DNA from: Sinonovacula constricta
Lineage: Eukaryota > Mollusca > Bivalvia > Cardiida > Solecurtidae
Reading direction: 5' to 3'
Assembly: GCA_007844125.1 (NCBI GenBank)
Contig: CM017573.1
Coordinates: 8,281,179 to 8,345,178, forward strand
DNA length: 64,000 nt
Shown here one piece after another: positions 32,370 through 43,965 of this stretch. The notes beneath the pieces are model-generated. The model ran no database searches. It was not told where the DNA came from and was given only the letters and a program-made list of their open reading frames with translations. A program made the position numbers and the translations under genes. Position 1 is the stretch's first letter, and every line of letters begins with the position of its first letter.

Positions 32370-34647
32370 TCATATACTATTTACCAAACATTCAATATTC
32401 CCATTATTCACCAAAATACCTCAACCAACCCTCAAGTATCCAACACTACGGCCGCGACATACAATTTAGAAGCAGATGGGTTAGCAATTAACAAGGGAAA
32501 ATACCAGATATATATTACTCCACGATGAAGAAATTGAGTACTGCTTGCAGACGTCATTTTGTCACATACCAAAACCAATGTACTCGGTCGAATTAAACGA
32601 CGCATGCATCATACATTTGTTTCTTGATAATAAAAGTAAAATACAAACAAGTTGTAATAAACTCGTGATAACGAACGCACAACTACCTTCAGCGGTATAC
32701 ATTACTAACGGGATATGGGCATTAACCTTTGTACAGCCATTACGACTGTCGATAAAATGTAAAGAAATACACGGTTTAGAGACTTCATTTATCGTTACTA
32801 AAATACCGTTTGATATAGTAAAATTACGAACGGCCTGCAGCGCCGATAATGAGTATATTTCTCTGCCAGCATCGTACGATGATCACCTAACAAGCAATAT
32901 CACAGATGATTTGTTGTCAGCTATCAAAATCTCCTTGAATATTTCAAGCGTAAATAAAGCGTAAACTCTCACATTAATTATATAAAATCAAAAGCTTGGC
33001 AGCGTGTCAACATTCTACGTAAATACAAATTAACACTGGACCGCAGGGCACTAGAAACTATGTATTTTTCATATATCCGACCTATTCTCGAATATGGTGA
33101 TGTTGTCTGGAGCAATTGTGTAGGATATGAATCTGAACATCTAGAAAATATCCAAAACGAATGTGCTCGTATTGTTTCTGGTTCCACTAAACTTGTCAGT
33201 ATAAATGCATTACACAGCGAGATCGGTTGGGATCCTCTTTCTGACAGAAGAAGAAATCACTGTTTAGTGTTGTTTTATAAGATACTGAATGGCCTTACTC
33301 CTGATTACTTGTCCTCATTAATCCCAAGTAGCGTGTCGAATGCCCGATATCAGTTACGCAACAACTATATTGTTGCTGGAGTATTTGCACGAACAACTTC
33401 GTATTTTAATTCATTCCTGCCTTCTGTCATACGTAAGTGGAATAATCTATCACCTGATATACGTAATGCTCCAACACTAAATTCGTTTAAAGAAAAAATA
33501 AGTACAAATACAATTAAACCTCCGTTATACTTTTACACAGGAAATAGACGAGCTCAGATATTACACTCACGGCTACGAACAGAAGGTAGCTCACTAAAAC
33601 ACCACCTCTTTCGTAAGGGAATTGTACCAAATCCACTCTGTATATGTGGTAGTGTAGAAACTAACCAACACTTCTTTACCGAATGTCCATTATACTCCCA
33701 ACAAAGGCTAGCCATGTTCAAATCACTGGAAAACTACAACATCAATGTCGATACACTTTTATTTGGTAATGTTAACATGACCCTTAGTCAAAACTATGCT
33801 ATTTTTCATACTGTTCAGAAATATATTTCTGATACTAAAAGATTTGAAGCGTACTATATCAACCAGTTGACACGGCAGACCCTTCCGTCTCTCTTTCTCT
33901 CTTTCTCTCCCTCTTTCTCTACCCCCTCTCCCCATTTCATCTTTGTGTAAACTCTATATACCTGCATACTTCTCTTATTTAAATTTAGTATATTTATATT
34001 TGTCTAAAACTGTAAATTGAAACTGTTTTTCGAACGCCTAGTACTTATATTTTCTTGCAAAAGTATACAACCACTGTATTTACATGTTGTCTTGTATATT
34101 GATCTAAGGAAAGGAACATTATAAGCTTTGCTTTCGTTCAAATCCTCTCTCTACTTGTATGTATAACCTGTGTTTGTGTACCGCAAATGTATTGTAAAAT
34201 ATGAGAATAAATATGTTTAAACTAAGCGTAAATATGTGGAAAGACTTTACAGTTAGGATAAAAAACTATAATCATACCCTCATCCTACAGAAGTTAAGGG
34301 AGTTAGAATACATACCTATTAGTTCATTGATAGAGGAAATCATGCATACAAACACGGATGAAATACCAGCTAGACACTGGTCGGTCTATACCGGTTTAAT
34401 TGGACTACTTACCTCGGTCGCAACTGGGATAGGCATTTACATTTATTGCTTAAGGAAAAGGTACAAATCAGTAGACAGGCTGTGTTGTTTTAGGGAGCCT
34501 AGGTCGAGAAAGGACACTGATTTGTCTGTGGTAGGCTTGAAAGCCTCGGCGCCAAGCCTGAGCCCGCCCACAAGCACCGTGGGGCTACAGAAAGAGGAGG
34601 TCGAATATATCGCTTTATATCCGACATTGTCGAAACCTATTGTTTAG
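32370..34647 (+). pseudogene. Gypsy copy 2 env-like gene, split by a non-LTR element
   Basis: The N-terminal part (32370-32955) matches copy 1 (SFCHIPKPMYSVELNDAC; QPLRLSIKC). It is interrupted at 32955 by a 1268-bp insertion. The C-terminal part resumes at 34224 with MWKDFTVRIKNYNHT, a hydrophobic segment (TGLIGLLTSVATGIGIYIYC), basic residues and a ~75-residue cytoplasmic tail to the stop at 34645. In this copy the membrane-proximal half is one uninterrupted frame, which copy 1 lacks. Confidence 0.55.
32956..34223 (+). mobile_element. 5'-truncated non-LTR retrotransposon inserted in env-like gene
   Basis: The insert is flanked by AAGCGTAAAT at 32946-32955 and again at 34224-34233. Copy 1 has the sequence once (25311-25320), so it is a clean target-site duplication. 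The insert encodes the C-terminal ORF2: RT end (KAWQRVNILRKYKLTLDRRA), SYIRPILEYGDVVWSNC, then the CxC...H...C end (PLCICGSVETNQHFFTECPL). The frame is open without a stop for at least 296 codons (33060-33950), so it is young. The 3' end is AATAAATATGTTTAAACT; there is no long poly(A). Confidence 0.9.
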
Positions 34648-35002
34648 ATTAAATAAATAACCTCCTCGTAACATTATTGTAATATTGTTGTAAGATATTG
34701 TAAATTGTGAAAATATATCCCAAGATGTTTTACTGTAGACGCAGCTTAGCGTAGTGATATCACGATGAATGTTTACATACCTAGAAGATGTATTGTTGTT
34801 GTATGCATATTACTGCCGTACATTTTATTGTTTATTTTTCATATTTTAATGGCATTGGGACCCCGCGGACGTGACAACTGATGTATCACACGTGTATTCG
34901 AAAACAACATGTGGGTGATGTCACATATCGTTATTAATGAACGGTAAACCGTGGATGAACTCCAAAGTGTACATAAAATGTGTATAATTTGTTTATGTTT
35001 TA

Positions 35003-35302
35003 ATGAATACGAACATACGTTTAATGATCAACTTCCGAGACGACATCTCTACGCAGATACGACGGACGACCATTAGACGGACGAAAGGAGAGGACGAATC
35101 ACACACCACCACGAGACGAGCGACGCAGAAGGGTCTAAATCCATACACCAGGAGTGCACGCCTGTGTGGACATTGCGTTAAACCAACCGTGACAGATTCT
35201 CGACTCCTGCTATTTGTCACATTATTTATGTTTATTGTATTGATATCAGTAGTTTTATGCTATAATCAAATGTTTAGTACACCTTTGTGTCGATATTACT
35301 GA
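35003..35302 (+). CDS. Small membrane ORF in gypsy copy 2 (99 aa)
   Basis: Same features as the ORF in copy 1: Arg/Thr-rich half, single hydrophobic segment and short Cys-containing tail. It is followed by a purine-rich tract ending GGGGAC and then TGTTTTATAG (about 35361), a reasonable LTR start. If so the ORF lies between the env-like gene and the LTR. Confidence 0.5.
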   Translation: MNTNIRLMINFRDDISTQIRRTTIRRTKGEDESHTTTRRATQKGLNPYTRSARLCGHCVKPTVTDSRLLLFVTLFMFIVLISVVLCYNQMFSTPLCRYY

Positions 35303-35360
35303 GTTTGTATGTTAAGTGAGTTAAATATACCCTACTTAACGAACTAACGTAGGTTAGGGG

Positions 35361-36712
35361 ACTGTTTTATAGGTACGATGTCGCGAAGGGTAATTGACAC
35401 CCGCGAACATAGAACACTAAAGATTTTATTTTTCAACACATTCCATTAGGTCAATGGGGCTTAGAATGGAAACGATTGGTATACAGATCAAATACCCAGT
35501 ATGGCTAAAGGGAAAGTCAGTTGAAAATTTGTAATTAATTTTTATTTAGACTTGCCTTGTAAATATTTTAGAAAATTAAAACTTCGTTTAATTTTCTTTT
35601 AAGAAAGGGGCGTACATAACACTACGGCCTACTGCCTCATGACTAAAGGGGAGACTAAATGCGAGACCAAGCTTACAACCGTTTACAACTGGTCACTTGT
35701 AACAGTAAAGGCGAGACATTATTTGAACTAAGTATTCTGAGGTAGGTGACCGGACAGCTGGACGGGTCATGTGGCTCATTCGGGTGAAACCTTAATAAAT
35801 AAGTCGCAAAATCATAGAAAACCAAAAGAATCATTTTACGACTAGAATTAAACGACGAAAGGAGGGAGAGGAAAATTTAACGACTAAACATAAAACCATA
35901 GTTTGCACACGGCCCGAAAACCTACCCTCAGTATAAATTAGAAGTCAAAATCATCATCTAGGCCTTTCCCATTTACTCTAGATTCAACCAGGTCAGGAAT
36001 CAGAGCACAATTCTGTGTAGGGAACAAAACTTGTTGGATTTATTTGTTGGATTTATTTAAATCAAAAATAAGTTGTTTGTTGTAATATATTGTTAAGGAT
36101 AAGAGATATTTTATAAATGTTGTTTAAACAGTAAAGCTCTGTTTGTTGAATTCACTGATCTGAATATTTACTTTAAACAAAGAATTGTAAAACATTAGAT
36201 TTAGAAACCTGTTGATATGAAGTTGTTTTTAGCAATTGTATTAAGAACTTCACAATCTAATAGTAAATCAATTGTCGAAGCAATGAGTTATTGAACTACC
36301 AGATTGTTAACTTAAGCATTGCTATTAATTTTAGATTCATATTATATATTTGAATGTGTTATTTCTGTATTGTTTGTCAACACTATGATTATAACATTAT
36401 TGATAATAACCTTGTATTTTATAAACGTATTCAATCTTGTTTGTTCATTTCTTTCCGCATCATAAAGAAAGATTGTTACAATTAAATAATCACTAAAGTT
36501 ACGAACCTGTAAATAGATAACAAAGTCGCGAAAGAAACACAACGCATGTAAATAAAGATATAAGATAAAAGTATAACCACTATACGATGATGAGCAAACG
36601 ATGCTGATGTAGCCGATGGTAGTTGAACCACATAACATAATTAATTAACATAATTAATTAACTATAACTGAATTAAACTAAAGACTTCTAAGTCAAAAGC
36701 CGTCGGGCTACA
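35361..36712 (+). repeat. 3' LTR of gypsy copy 2 (start uncertain)
   Basis: It is collinear with the shared LTR with few differences. The end at 36712 is firm because the next base is inside the Maverick polymerase gene. The start at TGTTTT is my preferred reading; TGTAG at 34734 is the alternative. Confidence 0.6.
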
Positions 36713-39154
36713 CCACAAAAGATTGGTTTAACACAGTTAACTTTTGTGTAATTGCATTCTACACGAACAAGATCGTCATTGAATATTTTCATTCGTTGGA
36801 ACGTAGGTTTAGCAGCATATTTTTTTTTTTTAATTTCCATATCCTACGTAGATGTCTTAAAATATAGTCAACTTACCAAAGATAGTACTATTCATCAGTT
36901 TGTAGAAGTCCTTTTTCGAATTCCATCTTGGATTGTTTCTAACATTCTGTGTTGAAGTTGATGTAGGGTAGGGTTTTTGATAGAACTGCAGAATTCTGTG
37001 GACCTGTTTAATGTTCATACCAAGTTGAAGGTAAAGCTTGAGTGTTCTGTAATGCACAACGTAGTTATCTTTGTCATTTAATGTAAGCACACGTTTTGTT
37101 AGGAAATGTGTGCTTTATTTTCAGTACTGTTTTCATAATCTATGTGGGTGTGGTGACAACTCTACATCTTCCACATGCATTTTTCAGGACAATGGATAAT
37201 CATTGGTCAAGTCATGTAAGGATGCTTATTCATAGTGACTCTTCCAAGATATATCCCTCCTTACAGCCTTCTTTGAGTGAACATATATCTAACTGATTGA
37301 TTTCCTTTCCATCCGTTCAACAGAATTTAGAATGTGGGAGATATTGTTCGCATCTTCGTAACATAAGTGTGAGTTAGGTTTGGTACACTCATTATCTTTG
37401 AAATATGGATTGTTTGCAGTTTTCAGCCTATTAGACACCTGTTGCACACCTCCTCTTACACCATGCTCTATAAATAAAACCATCTCGATATCAGTCTATA
37501 GCTCCAAATCCTTGTCAGTCATTTTCAAGCATGAGCTCCAACTTAATCCTGGTGCTCCATCAAGTGTGCAGGATCCAAAATGTATTTTAAGATAAATAAT
37601 TTTTTGAACTCTTCAAGGAGACAAACATCTTGACATAAGTTGTCATGTTTTCTAGAGTGTCCATACCTTGGTTGCGGAATACATTACAGGCATGGTCGTA
37701 ATCCATCAGATGTGGTTTGTTTGGACAAATCTGAGTAAAAAGCTTCACGTGGTGGTAGACAGGTTTCTTTCAGTCTGTCCATTGAATCCATATACTGGTA
37801 AGGGTACCTTCCTTTTCTCAACTGCAAATCTGCATGTTGTTCGTCAGGGATATCTGCATGAAACATCTTGAAACAATGATCTCCACTCAGTTTTACATTC
37901 TCAACTAATTTTTCTAAACTAGAGTTCATGACTTGAAAACTGTCAATAAATTTCTGTGATCCAAATGAGAAGGAAATGTATTTCTCCATGTTGTTGTCGA
38001 GACATTTGATATTTCTGTCTTTGAATAGTTCAACAGATTGCATGGTAAGATGAGAATCATACCCACGTAAATTATGAAACCCAACAGGTATGAAGTTACA
38101 TGTGTTGTGTGCTGCACCAATGTATTCCCATTAAAATGATTATGATGACGCACTTTTCTTCCTTATTCCGGGTCTAAAACGAATGGGTTTTCACATATAC
38201 AACACTCATCTGTCTAAGTTTGTCTTAGTCTGATGATGATAAATACAATGGTTTCTTTCTTTTCAAAATGGATGGAATCTCCTTTTGTTACTTGATCACG
38301 GAGTGTAAAAACTGTTCACTTGCATCTTTAGCCACATATGTAACAGTAGGTTGAGTATACTGAGTCTTCGGATACCGATATGCAAATGTACATAGAGTTT
38401 GTTAGGCTACATGGTTCTTTTCAATATAGCATTACATCATCTGCCCAATCGTACTTCTGTTGATCTTATTGTGTTAATTGCATGGGTTTATTTACTTTCA
38501 AAATAGTTTGAATCTGTTCTGGCTCATTCATGATACATTTAAGAAAGTGTTCACTTGCATCTTCACCAACATACCCTGGGTCATCTGACACTACTTTGCA
38601 AATGCGCTGGGGTTCGTTTAGTCAGGTGTTTTTTTTTCTTTAAATGAAATATTCAAAATCAGCGTAGATAATAAACGGAACCCGTAGTGTTTTTTAACAT
38701 CTTTAAACTTTAAACACTTGTCACCAGGCTCCGGTAATTCTACATTAAGTGGCCCGTTGGTAGAACAGTAACTGATATGGTTATCCAGTAAACCTTCTCG
38801 AATAAACCCGTGGATACAATATGGATAGAAGAATGTCTTGTGTTTAGATGTCTTAGTTCTATGTAGGAATGTATTCAAGTTCTGTATCAAGAAATAATGT
38901 GTCTTATCACCATCCTGTAAATACAGCAAATTTACTTGGTGTAATCTAGCTGTTTGCTTGGTGATCCGCATTGGGAATATTTCCTTATCTTCATACCCAA
39001 AAACGTTCATAGAAATATGTGGATTTTGACGTTCAAATTTATCCATTATACTTATAGATACGGGTGTTGAAATATCCACCATGTTGAGTATCGTGTTCAA
39101 ATGGGATATAATCACAAACATTTGTTGAACTAACTGGAGTAAAGATGCTAACAC
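36713..39154 (-). pseudogene. Maverick protein-primed DNA polymerase B, broken
   Basis: In order down the strand: an N-terminal region with a zinc-finger-like FFYPYCIHGFIREGLLDNH; exonuclease motif I IIYADFE at 38652-38666 (after a frameshift); KDRNIKCLDNNMEKYISFSF and YPYQYMDSMDRLKETCLPP (38040-37700); a degenerate palm block with DANN (37340-37480); DNYVVHYRTLKLYLQLGM; and KKDFYKLMNSTIFGK (about 36875). The similarity continues up to 36713 (KVNCVKPIFCG) and then stops at the gypsy LTR. The YxDTDS motif lies beyond the cut and I did not find it elsewhere in the window. Confidence 0.85.
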
Positions 39155-39549
39155 ACTCCATTGAAAACATTTCTGGTCATCATATTAAATGTTTAAAAGT
39201 AATGAACGTTTTTTAGTGTTTGGGGCAGTGGGATATAACTGCTAGCTTTCAGTGGTGAATATTTAAGAATTTGTATTTCAAAGTGTATAACTTTCCTCAA
39301 AACCCAACCCGATCCATCTCGCATGTACTCCTATAAACTCATAACGATTTTCTGCAATGCTTCCTTTAAATCATGTTCGCAGTAAATTTGGCGGTTGAAC
39401 AACACAAACGTTCTACTTCTAAAATATAGTGCGGATACTTTGTTATCTGCCTCTGGGGGTTTACCGCTCTAATTCTAATTGCACACATATATACCACTTA
39501 ATGGGGTAAAGATATTCATGAATTGGTTTTCTGGTGTTAGCTAAAGATC

Positions 39550-39960
39550 CGAGTAGATCATTCTGCTCTGATCCCTCTTGTTAAATGGTTATAATTTCTG
39601 CTGTATTATTCAATGTACTTCGCGTTGTATTTTTATTGACGTTTGATGAAGATGGCTGTTGATCTTGCAAGTTTGAAGATTGGTTGTCATTATGTTGAGA
39701 GTCGACAGATGGGTTCATCGGGTGGTTAGCAACCACATGGTTAGACAAATCTTCATAACTTTCAAACTCTGTGGGACAGTGGATAGACTGGAATACTCGA
39801 GTATTTACACATTTACATTTTTCAAATGTCACTTTAAAACGTCTTTCCTTCTGAATTGTCGTCCACAAATTTAACATTGAACATGGTAAGTGTGTGAGAG
39901 TTGGTGTCGTTGTAATGTCTTTTTAGGCACAAACATTCTATCACCGATGTTACACTTATA
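39550..39960 (-). pseudogene. Maverick C2H2 zinc-finger protein fragment
   Basis: A finger-like block (MFVPKKTLQRHQLSH) and ICGRQFRRKDVLK are readable near 39960-39840. IHCPTEFESYEDLSNHVVANH follows in the frame 39877-39581, then a Gln/Asn/Ser-rich tail. Two stops lie in the fingers. It may have been the N-terminal part of the polymerase or a separate DNA-binding protein. Confidence 0.5.
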
Positions 39961-40169
39961 TTTCTGTCTTTCTATTCGATCTGCCTATCTATTCATTTCG
40001 TCCTCATAATCACTACTAAAATCCATATCTTGGTGAGTGTTTTGTCCTGATCTATCTGCAACATGTACCATTTCCCCTTCACCAGCGCTGCTCCAAACTG
40101 GAGAATTTTCCATGTTGTTGGCACGATGTAAATTGAGAGAATGAATTGTTTACTTAAATGTTTTCTCTA

Positions 40170-40460
40170 CATAATGTAGAGACTTTCTGGATTTTCTGGA
40201 TTTCTTCAGTTAAAGTGCTCTCCATTTCTTGATGGTTTAAGGGATTGTGTTTAATTCCATCAGTTGAAGTTGGACATAAATTTTCTAATTGTTTTAATAG
40301 TTCTTCATATTTTCGTTTAGACACCAATGTCATTTCTTCTGTTTATCACTTTCTGGTAGAGAACGATATCCATGAATCACATTATACACAATTTGAACAA
40401 TAGCTCTCATCTGATGATCTGTAATACTCTGCACTAAAGAAGATTGTTGTTTTCTAGAGG
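40170..40460 (-). pseudogene. Small conserved Maverick ORF
   Basis: The block VQSITDHQMRAIVQIVYNVI (about 40435-40375), followed by PESDK and a KNY-x-LEN-like helix, resembles a short protein found next to the ATPase or polymerase in many Polintons and adintoviruses. Its function is unknown to me. At least one stop breaks it. Confidence 0.45.
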
Positions 40461-40463
40461 TAC

Positions 40464-41140
40464 TTAATAAAAGCAGAATGAAGTGTTTTTTCTTTGATAA
40501 ACGTATTCATTTTTTGGATACACACACATTGACAACTTTTCCCGGTAAAATATGACTACGTAATGCATATCTTGGATTTGATTCGTGTGTGGGCTTTTAT
40601 CAATGAGAATGTATGAATATTTTCCTTGTGTTATCTGGTGGTAAGCATCCATAAAAAATGTGTATTTGAAGGGAAAAGCTGTCTTGCAAAAATTGTGTAT
40701 CAGTTCATCTCTTCGATTTTTAATCAACATAAAGTAATGTGCTTGAAGAGAAATTGTTCTGAAATATTTCCCACCAGAAAACATATTTTGAACAATAAAA
40801 ATACTGAAATATTCATATGATGACTTTGTTTTGTGAATAAATCAAGTGTGGCTTTATAACGTTCTGCAACGATTATGAGATCATTAATCACTAATATGCG
40901 GTGTCTTCCGTCAAGAAATGATGATTCTAAATCTTGTTTTGTTGGTAATCACTCAAACAATGTCAATCTTTTAATAGTTTTCTCCATCTCAGTAAACCGA
41001 GATTGCCATGATCCATATGCGTAAATAATCTGCATAGGTGGTTCTGTAAACATTACATCGCTGTGTTTTAACAACTTAAACATCAGAGTTGTTTCCCCAC
41101 ATAAGGTACTCCCAGCAACAATACTAAGTGCAGGTGACAC
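40464..41140 (-). pseudogene. Maverick FtsK/HerA-type packaging ATPase, broken
   Basis: The frame from 41140 has AGSTLCGETT at the Walker A position. The essential Lys is replaced by Glu. LMFKLLKHSDVMFTEPP and IIYAYGSWQ follow, typical of Polinton ATPases. After a gap and stops the C-terminal half is in the frame 40784-40464 (FRTISLQAHYFMLIKNRRDE; YSYILIDKSPHTN), which corresponds to the sensor region. The motor would pump DNA into capsids. It is inactive here. Confidence 0.75.
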
Positions 41141-41360
41141 AAATTGTAAGCAAACAATGTTAATGGGTCGGTAGATGGATCATAAATGAAACGAAAATTA
41201 GACACATTCTTACCTTATATAGAAAATAATGTATTACAAATGGAAAACAACAACAACAACAGAAGAACATATCATGGTTGATTATTTTAATTTACTTATT
41301 TAAAACACAGCTTAATAAGTGTAATACACAATAAACCATATATACGTATATGCCATGAAC

Positions 41361-42654
41361 TTAATACAATTGTATCAAATAACATTCTACACATGTCACA
41401 TTTTTTATAATATGTTCACATAATGATATCACCATCTTTGTGATTTCAAAGTATCCAACTGATTCGCTTAACACTATACATGACATGGTTTCTGTGAGTG
41501 GAGTGCCAAATTGAACTTTAAGCTTTACATTTCCAGTTTGAATGAGCATTAAAATATCATGAAAATATGGATTTAACTCGAATGCAAAGAAAGTTGAACC
41601 CCTGATAAATTGGTCACTCGTTATAAACATACCAGCATTTTTATTTCATTTGTTTGCGAAAATAAACAGGTTTGCATATGCTCTAGCAACATATGCACCA
41701 TTTGTAAAGTCCAGTTTTAACGGAATACCCATAACAGGCATTCAATCAGCATACAAACATATAGATGTGATGTCAGAATTCAAAAAGTCAAATGGATTTG
41801 ACTCATAATTCCCTGATGTACCAGCCGACTTTATAAATCCAACAATCACCTTGCATGTTTTTTTCCTTGCAATAAATTTTCCCAGTGAAATGTTATGCTT
41901 GAGGGTAAAAGTATTTTACAACATTTCGTTCTGAGCATAAATTATTGATGAAGACACAGACACTTTCCTTGCCAACAAGATGATATCCAATATTTCAATT
42001 TCTTCTGATAGAAGGGATAAGGCAGGTGATGATCTGTACAGTTAAAGTATGACATCCACTTGGTTCAACATGTATCGTGGAATCTGGAAAAAGTCGTGGA
42101 ATAACCGACCTTGCAAATAAAGTACTTTAGACCCGGCAATATATTGTGATCGAACATATAAGCAGTTGTTTCCTCCCGCTGGGTTGGGATCTTCTGGGCG
42201 GTCATGATCATCTAGGTAAAATACTTGCGTATTGGTTTGCGTTGTTGCAGTTGATTGATCTAAATTCATCAAGGTTTTTTTTTTATAATAGCCGTATATG
42301 GGCTGTTAATACATGTCACTGTTGTTTTGTTTTGAAGAGTAACTTCTGACGATGAAAACAGCGACTGTAAAAACAGGTTGAATGGTCCAACCTTTTCATT
42401 TTTACATGATTGGATTCATCTGCCTTAAGTACATTTAGCTTCACGTACAATTGTGAACCTTTCAAATCAATATATTCAACTGAATTGCTGGTGTTAATTC
42501 TTAATTCGGTCGGACTTCCATCTGTAATTTGAGATGAAGGTCGAATTTCTTGGTATGTGTCGTTGTTGATGGCGACATGTGTTGGTGGTAAATCAAATAT
42601 CTGTAAACCAGCGGGAATTCCATCATGAAAAGCTTCTCTGTTAAACACCGACAT
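41361..42654 (-). pseudogene. Maverick capsid (jelly-roll, F54H12.2-like) protein, broken
   Basis: ATG at 42654 (MSVFNREAFHDG), then SVEYIDLKGSQLYVKLNVLK near 42480-42420, a block typical of Polinton capsid proteins. The next part is in the frame 42272-42042 ([20 protein letters not shown]). A middle part at 41650-42040 is too decayed for clear reading. The C-terminal part (FFAFELNPYFHDILMLIQTG; VQFGTPLTETMSCIVLSES) is in the frame 41630-41361. Whether this is the major or minor capsid protein is left open. Confidence 0.65.
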
Positions 42655-42687
42655 GTTCACCGGAATGTATCTTTAGGTTGATTCTTT

Positions 42688-42981
42688 TTAGTCTTGACTG
42701 TTTTTGAGTTGTTTTTCTTTTTTTTTCAAGTTTTGCAGGGTTTTCCGTATAGATTTTCCACCTTTCTTCCGCTTTTTCTTTTTTGATTTCCTTTTCAAAT
42801 TGTTGGAGTGGTTTCGTTTACTCGTACGTCTTGTTCCAACCTGTTTCGAAGTCGATGTGCTAATGACTTTTGTTGCAGCAGCGTCTGTATTTATACGTTC
42901 TAACTCTGATTTTGCTCTGTCCACTACACCTAGTATAGATGATGTGAATTTATGGCTGAATGATCTATTATAAAAAATCAA
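42688..42981 (-). CDS. Maverick small basic protein
   Basis: A 97-codon frame without a stop. The N-terminal part is helical (SSILGVVDRAKSELERI), the middle is Ser/Thr-rich and the C-terminal half is very basic (KRKSKKKKRKKGGKSIRK). No ATG opens it, so it begins upstream or the start is lost. The position between capsid protein and integrase side and the composition suggest a DNA-condensing or penton-associated core protein, by analogy with adenoviruses. This is inference only. Confidence 0.4.
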   Translation of the reverse strand: MIFYNRSFSHKFTSSILGVVDRAKSELERINTDAAATKVISTSTSKQVGTRRTSKRNHSNNLKRKSKKKKRKKGGKSIRKTLQNLKKKEKQLKNSQD

Positions 42982-43200
42982 AGGTGTTTTTTTTCTGGAA
43001 ATAATTTATCCATTTTTGTCGGGTAAATACAAAGCAGAATTCCTGATTCTCGAGTAAACTGAAGTGTCATCAACACGGGGTCTTTTAAGAATGAACCTTC
43101 TCTGTCATTTATGTCAGTTATATATCATAGAATATAGTTAGAATCATATTTCTCTGATGCTTTTCTCGAGAATCCACGACCGGAATGATTCAGGATATCC
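42978..43200 (-). pseudogene. Unknown Maverick frame
   Basis: A stretch ending at TGA 42978 reads DINDREGSFLKDPVLMTLQF, then a short hydrophobic block and PTKMDKLFPEKKHL. Upstream (43200-43140) FSRKASEKYDSNY can be read in the same direction with a stop between. It looks like one protein of 80 or more residues. I do not recognise it. Confidence 0.35.
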
Positions 43201-43965
43201 AGAATTGTAAAATAATCCAGAAATGTGATAGTTTTCAAGTTTTTAGTGAAATTCCATCTTTATAATGTCTATTTTAGATTTTAAGCATTTTGCTACTAAA
43301 CTGATTTTCGAAGGACTTTTTGAAATAATGTTTTAAATGGAAAAAGCGTACGAGATCCCCTTTTTTAATCGAAACGGTATTTTTCGTTGGATTTGATTTG
43401 GTTTACATGTAAGAAAATAAGTTCCCTTTATTTTGTTGATTCACATCTTTAGGTGCTATGTTGTTTAAACTTATATGCGGTGTAGTGTTGTAATTGTTAA
43501 CAATATTTTGAAGATCATCAATATACCGATATGATCTATTTTGTCGCATCATTCTATATAACGTTACCTTGATTGTCTTCTGTACGCATTCAGCATAATT
43601 TGCTTTTGGTACGTTTTTTGTGAAGTAAAATATAGAATATCATGTTGCTTTAAATATTTCTTCAAAAATCTATCGTTGAATTTTGACCCTTTATCTGTTC
43701 TTAGTTACAAAGGCTTCCTGTCTGCAAATAGGGATAGGAACGCCTTCACCCGAGGAATGTCAAACAATTTTGAAAAAGTTACAGTTTGGTGAATGTTTGA
43801 ATCCCAAGGATTGTCTGACTGGAAATAGGTAGGAACATCCTGGGAAATCTCGCAAACAACTACTGTGTGATAAAACCTGGATGGGCGACAGGATGGTCGA
43901 CAGGCACTAGCACCTTGAATCAATATACTGCACGAGCTGCCTGATTGTTCCTTCATTATGACCAT
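43200..43965 (-). pseudogene. Maverick retroviral-type integrase, broken
   Basis: The frame 43965-43705 has the first core part (KLFDIPRVKAFLSLFADRKP). After a stop the reading resumes with LRTDKGSKFNDRFLKKYLK (second Asp) and ANYAECVQKTIKVTLYRMM (Glu region, here with Cys and Gln near the catalytic place). It continues with RYIDDLQNIVNNYNTTPH, then SLNNIAPKDVN and a KKGDLVRFFHLKH tail. Several stops lie in the C-terminal end. It would have inserted the element's DNA. Confidence 0.75.

Larger units (their letters stand above)
21713..36712 (+). mobile_element. Two tandem Ty3/gypsy elements sharing a middle LTR
   Basis: Copy 1 (21713-27806) starts abruptly in pol, at a point matching 29133 of copy 2. 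Copy 2 runs from the shared LTR to 36712. Both end in the same sequence (CCGTCGGGCTACA at 27806 and 36712). After 27806 a leader with TTTGGTGCC follows, as expected after a 5' LTR. Order in copy 2: LTR, gag, protease, RT/RNase H, integrase, env-like gene, small membrane ORF, LTR. Apart from indels the copies are nearly identical by eye. Such a head-to-tail pair with a common LTR arises by recombination between elements or insertion into an existing copy. The 5' LTR of copy 1 is absent. Confidence 0.8.

Noticed and set aside
42704..42973. Phe-rich plus-strand frame
   Set aside because: It is the complement of the Lys-rich Maverick basic protein.
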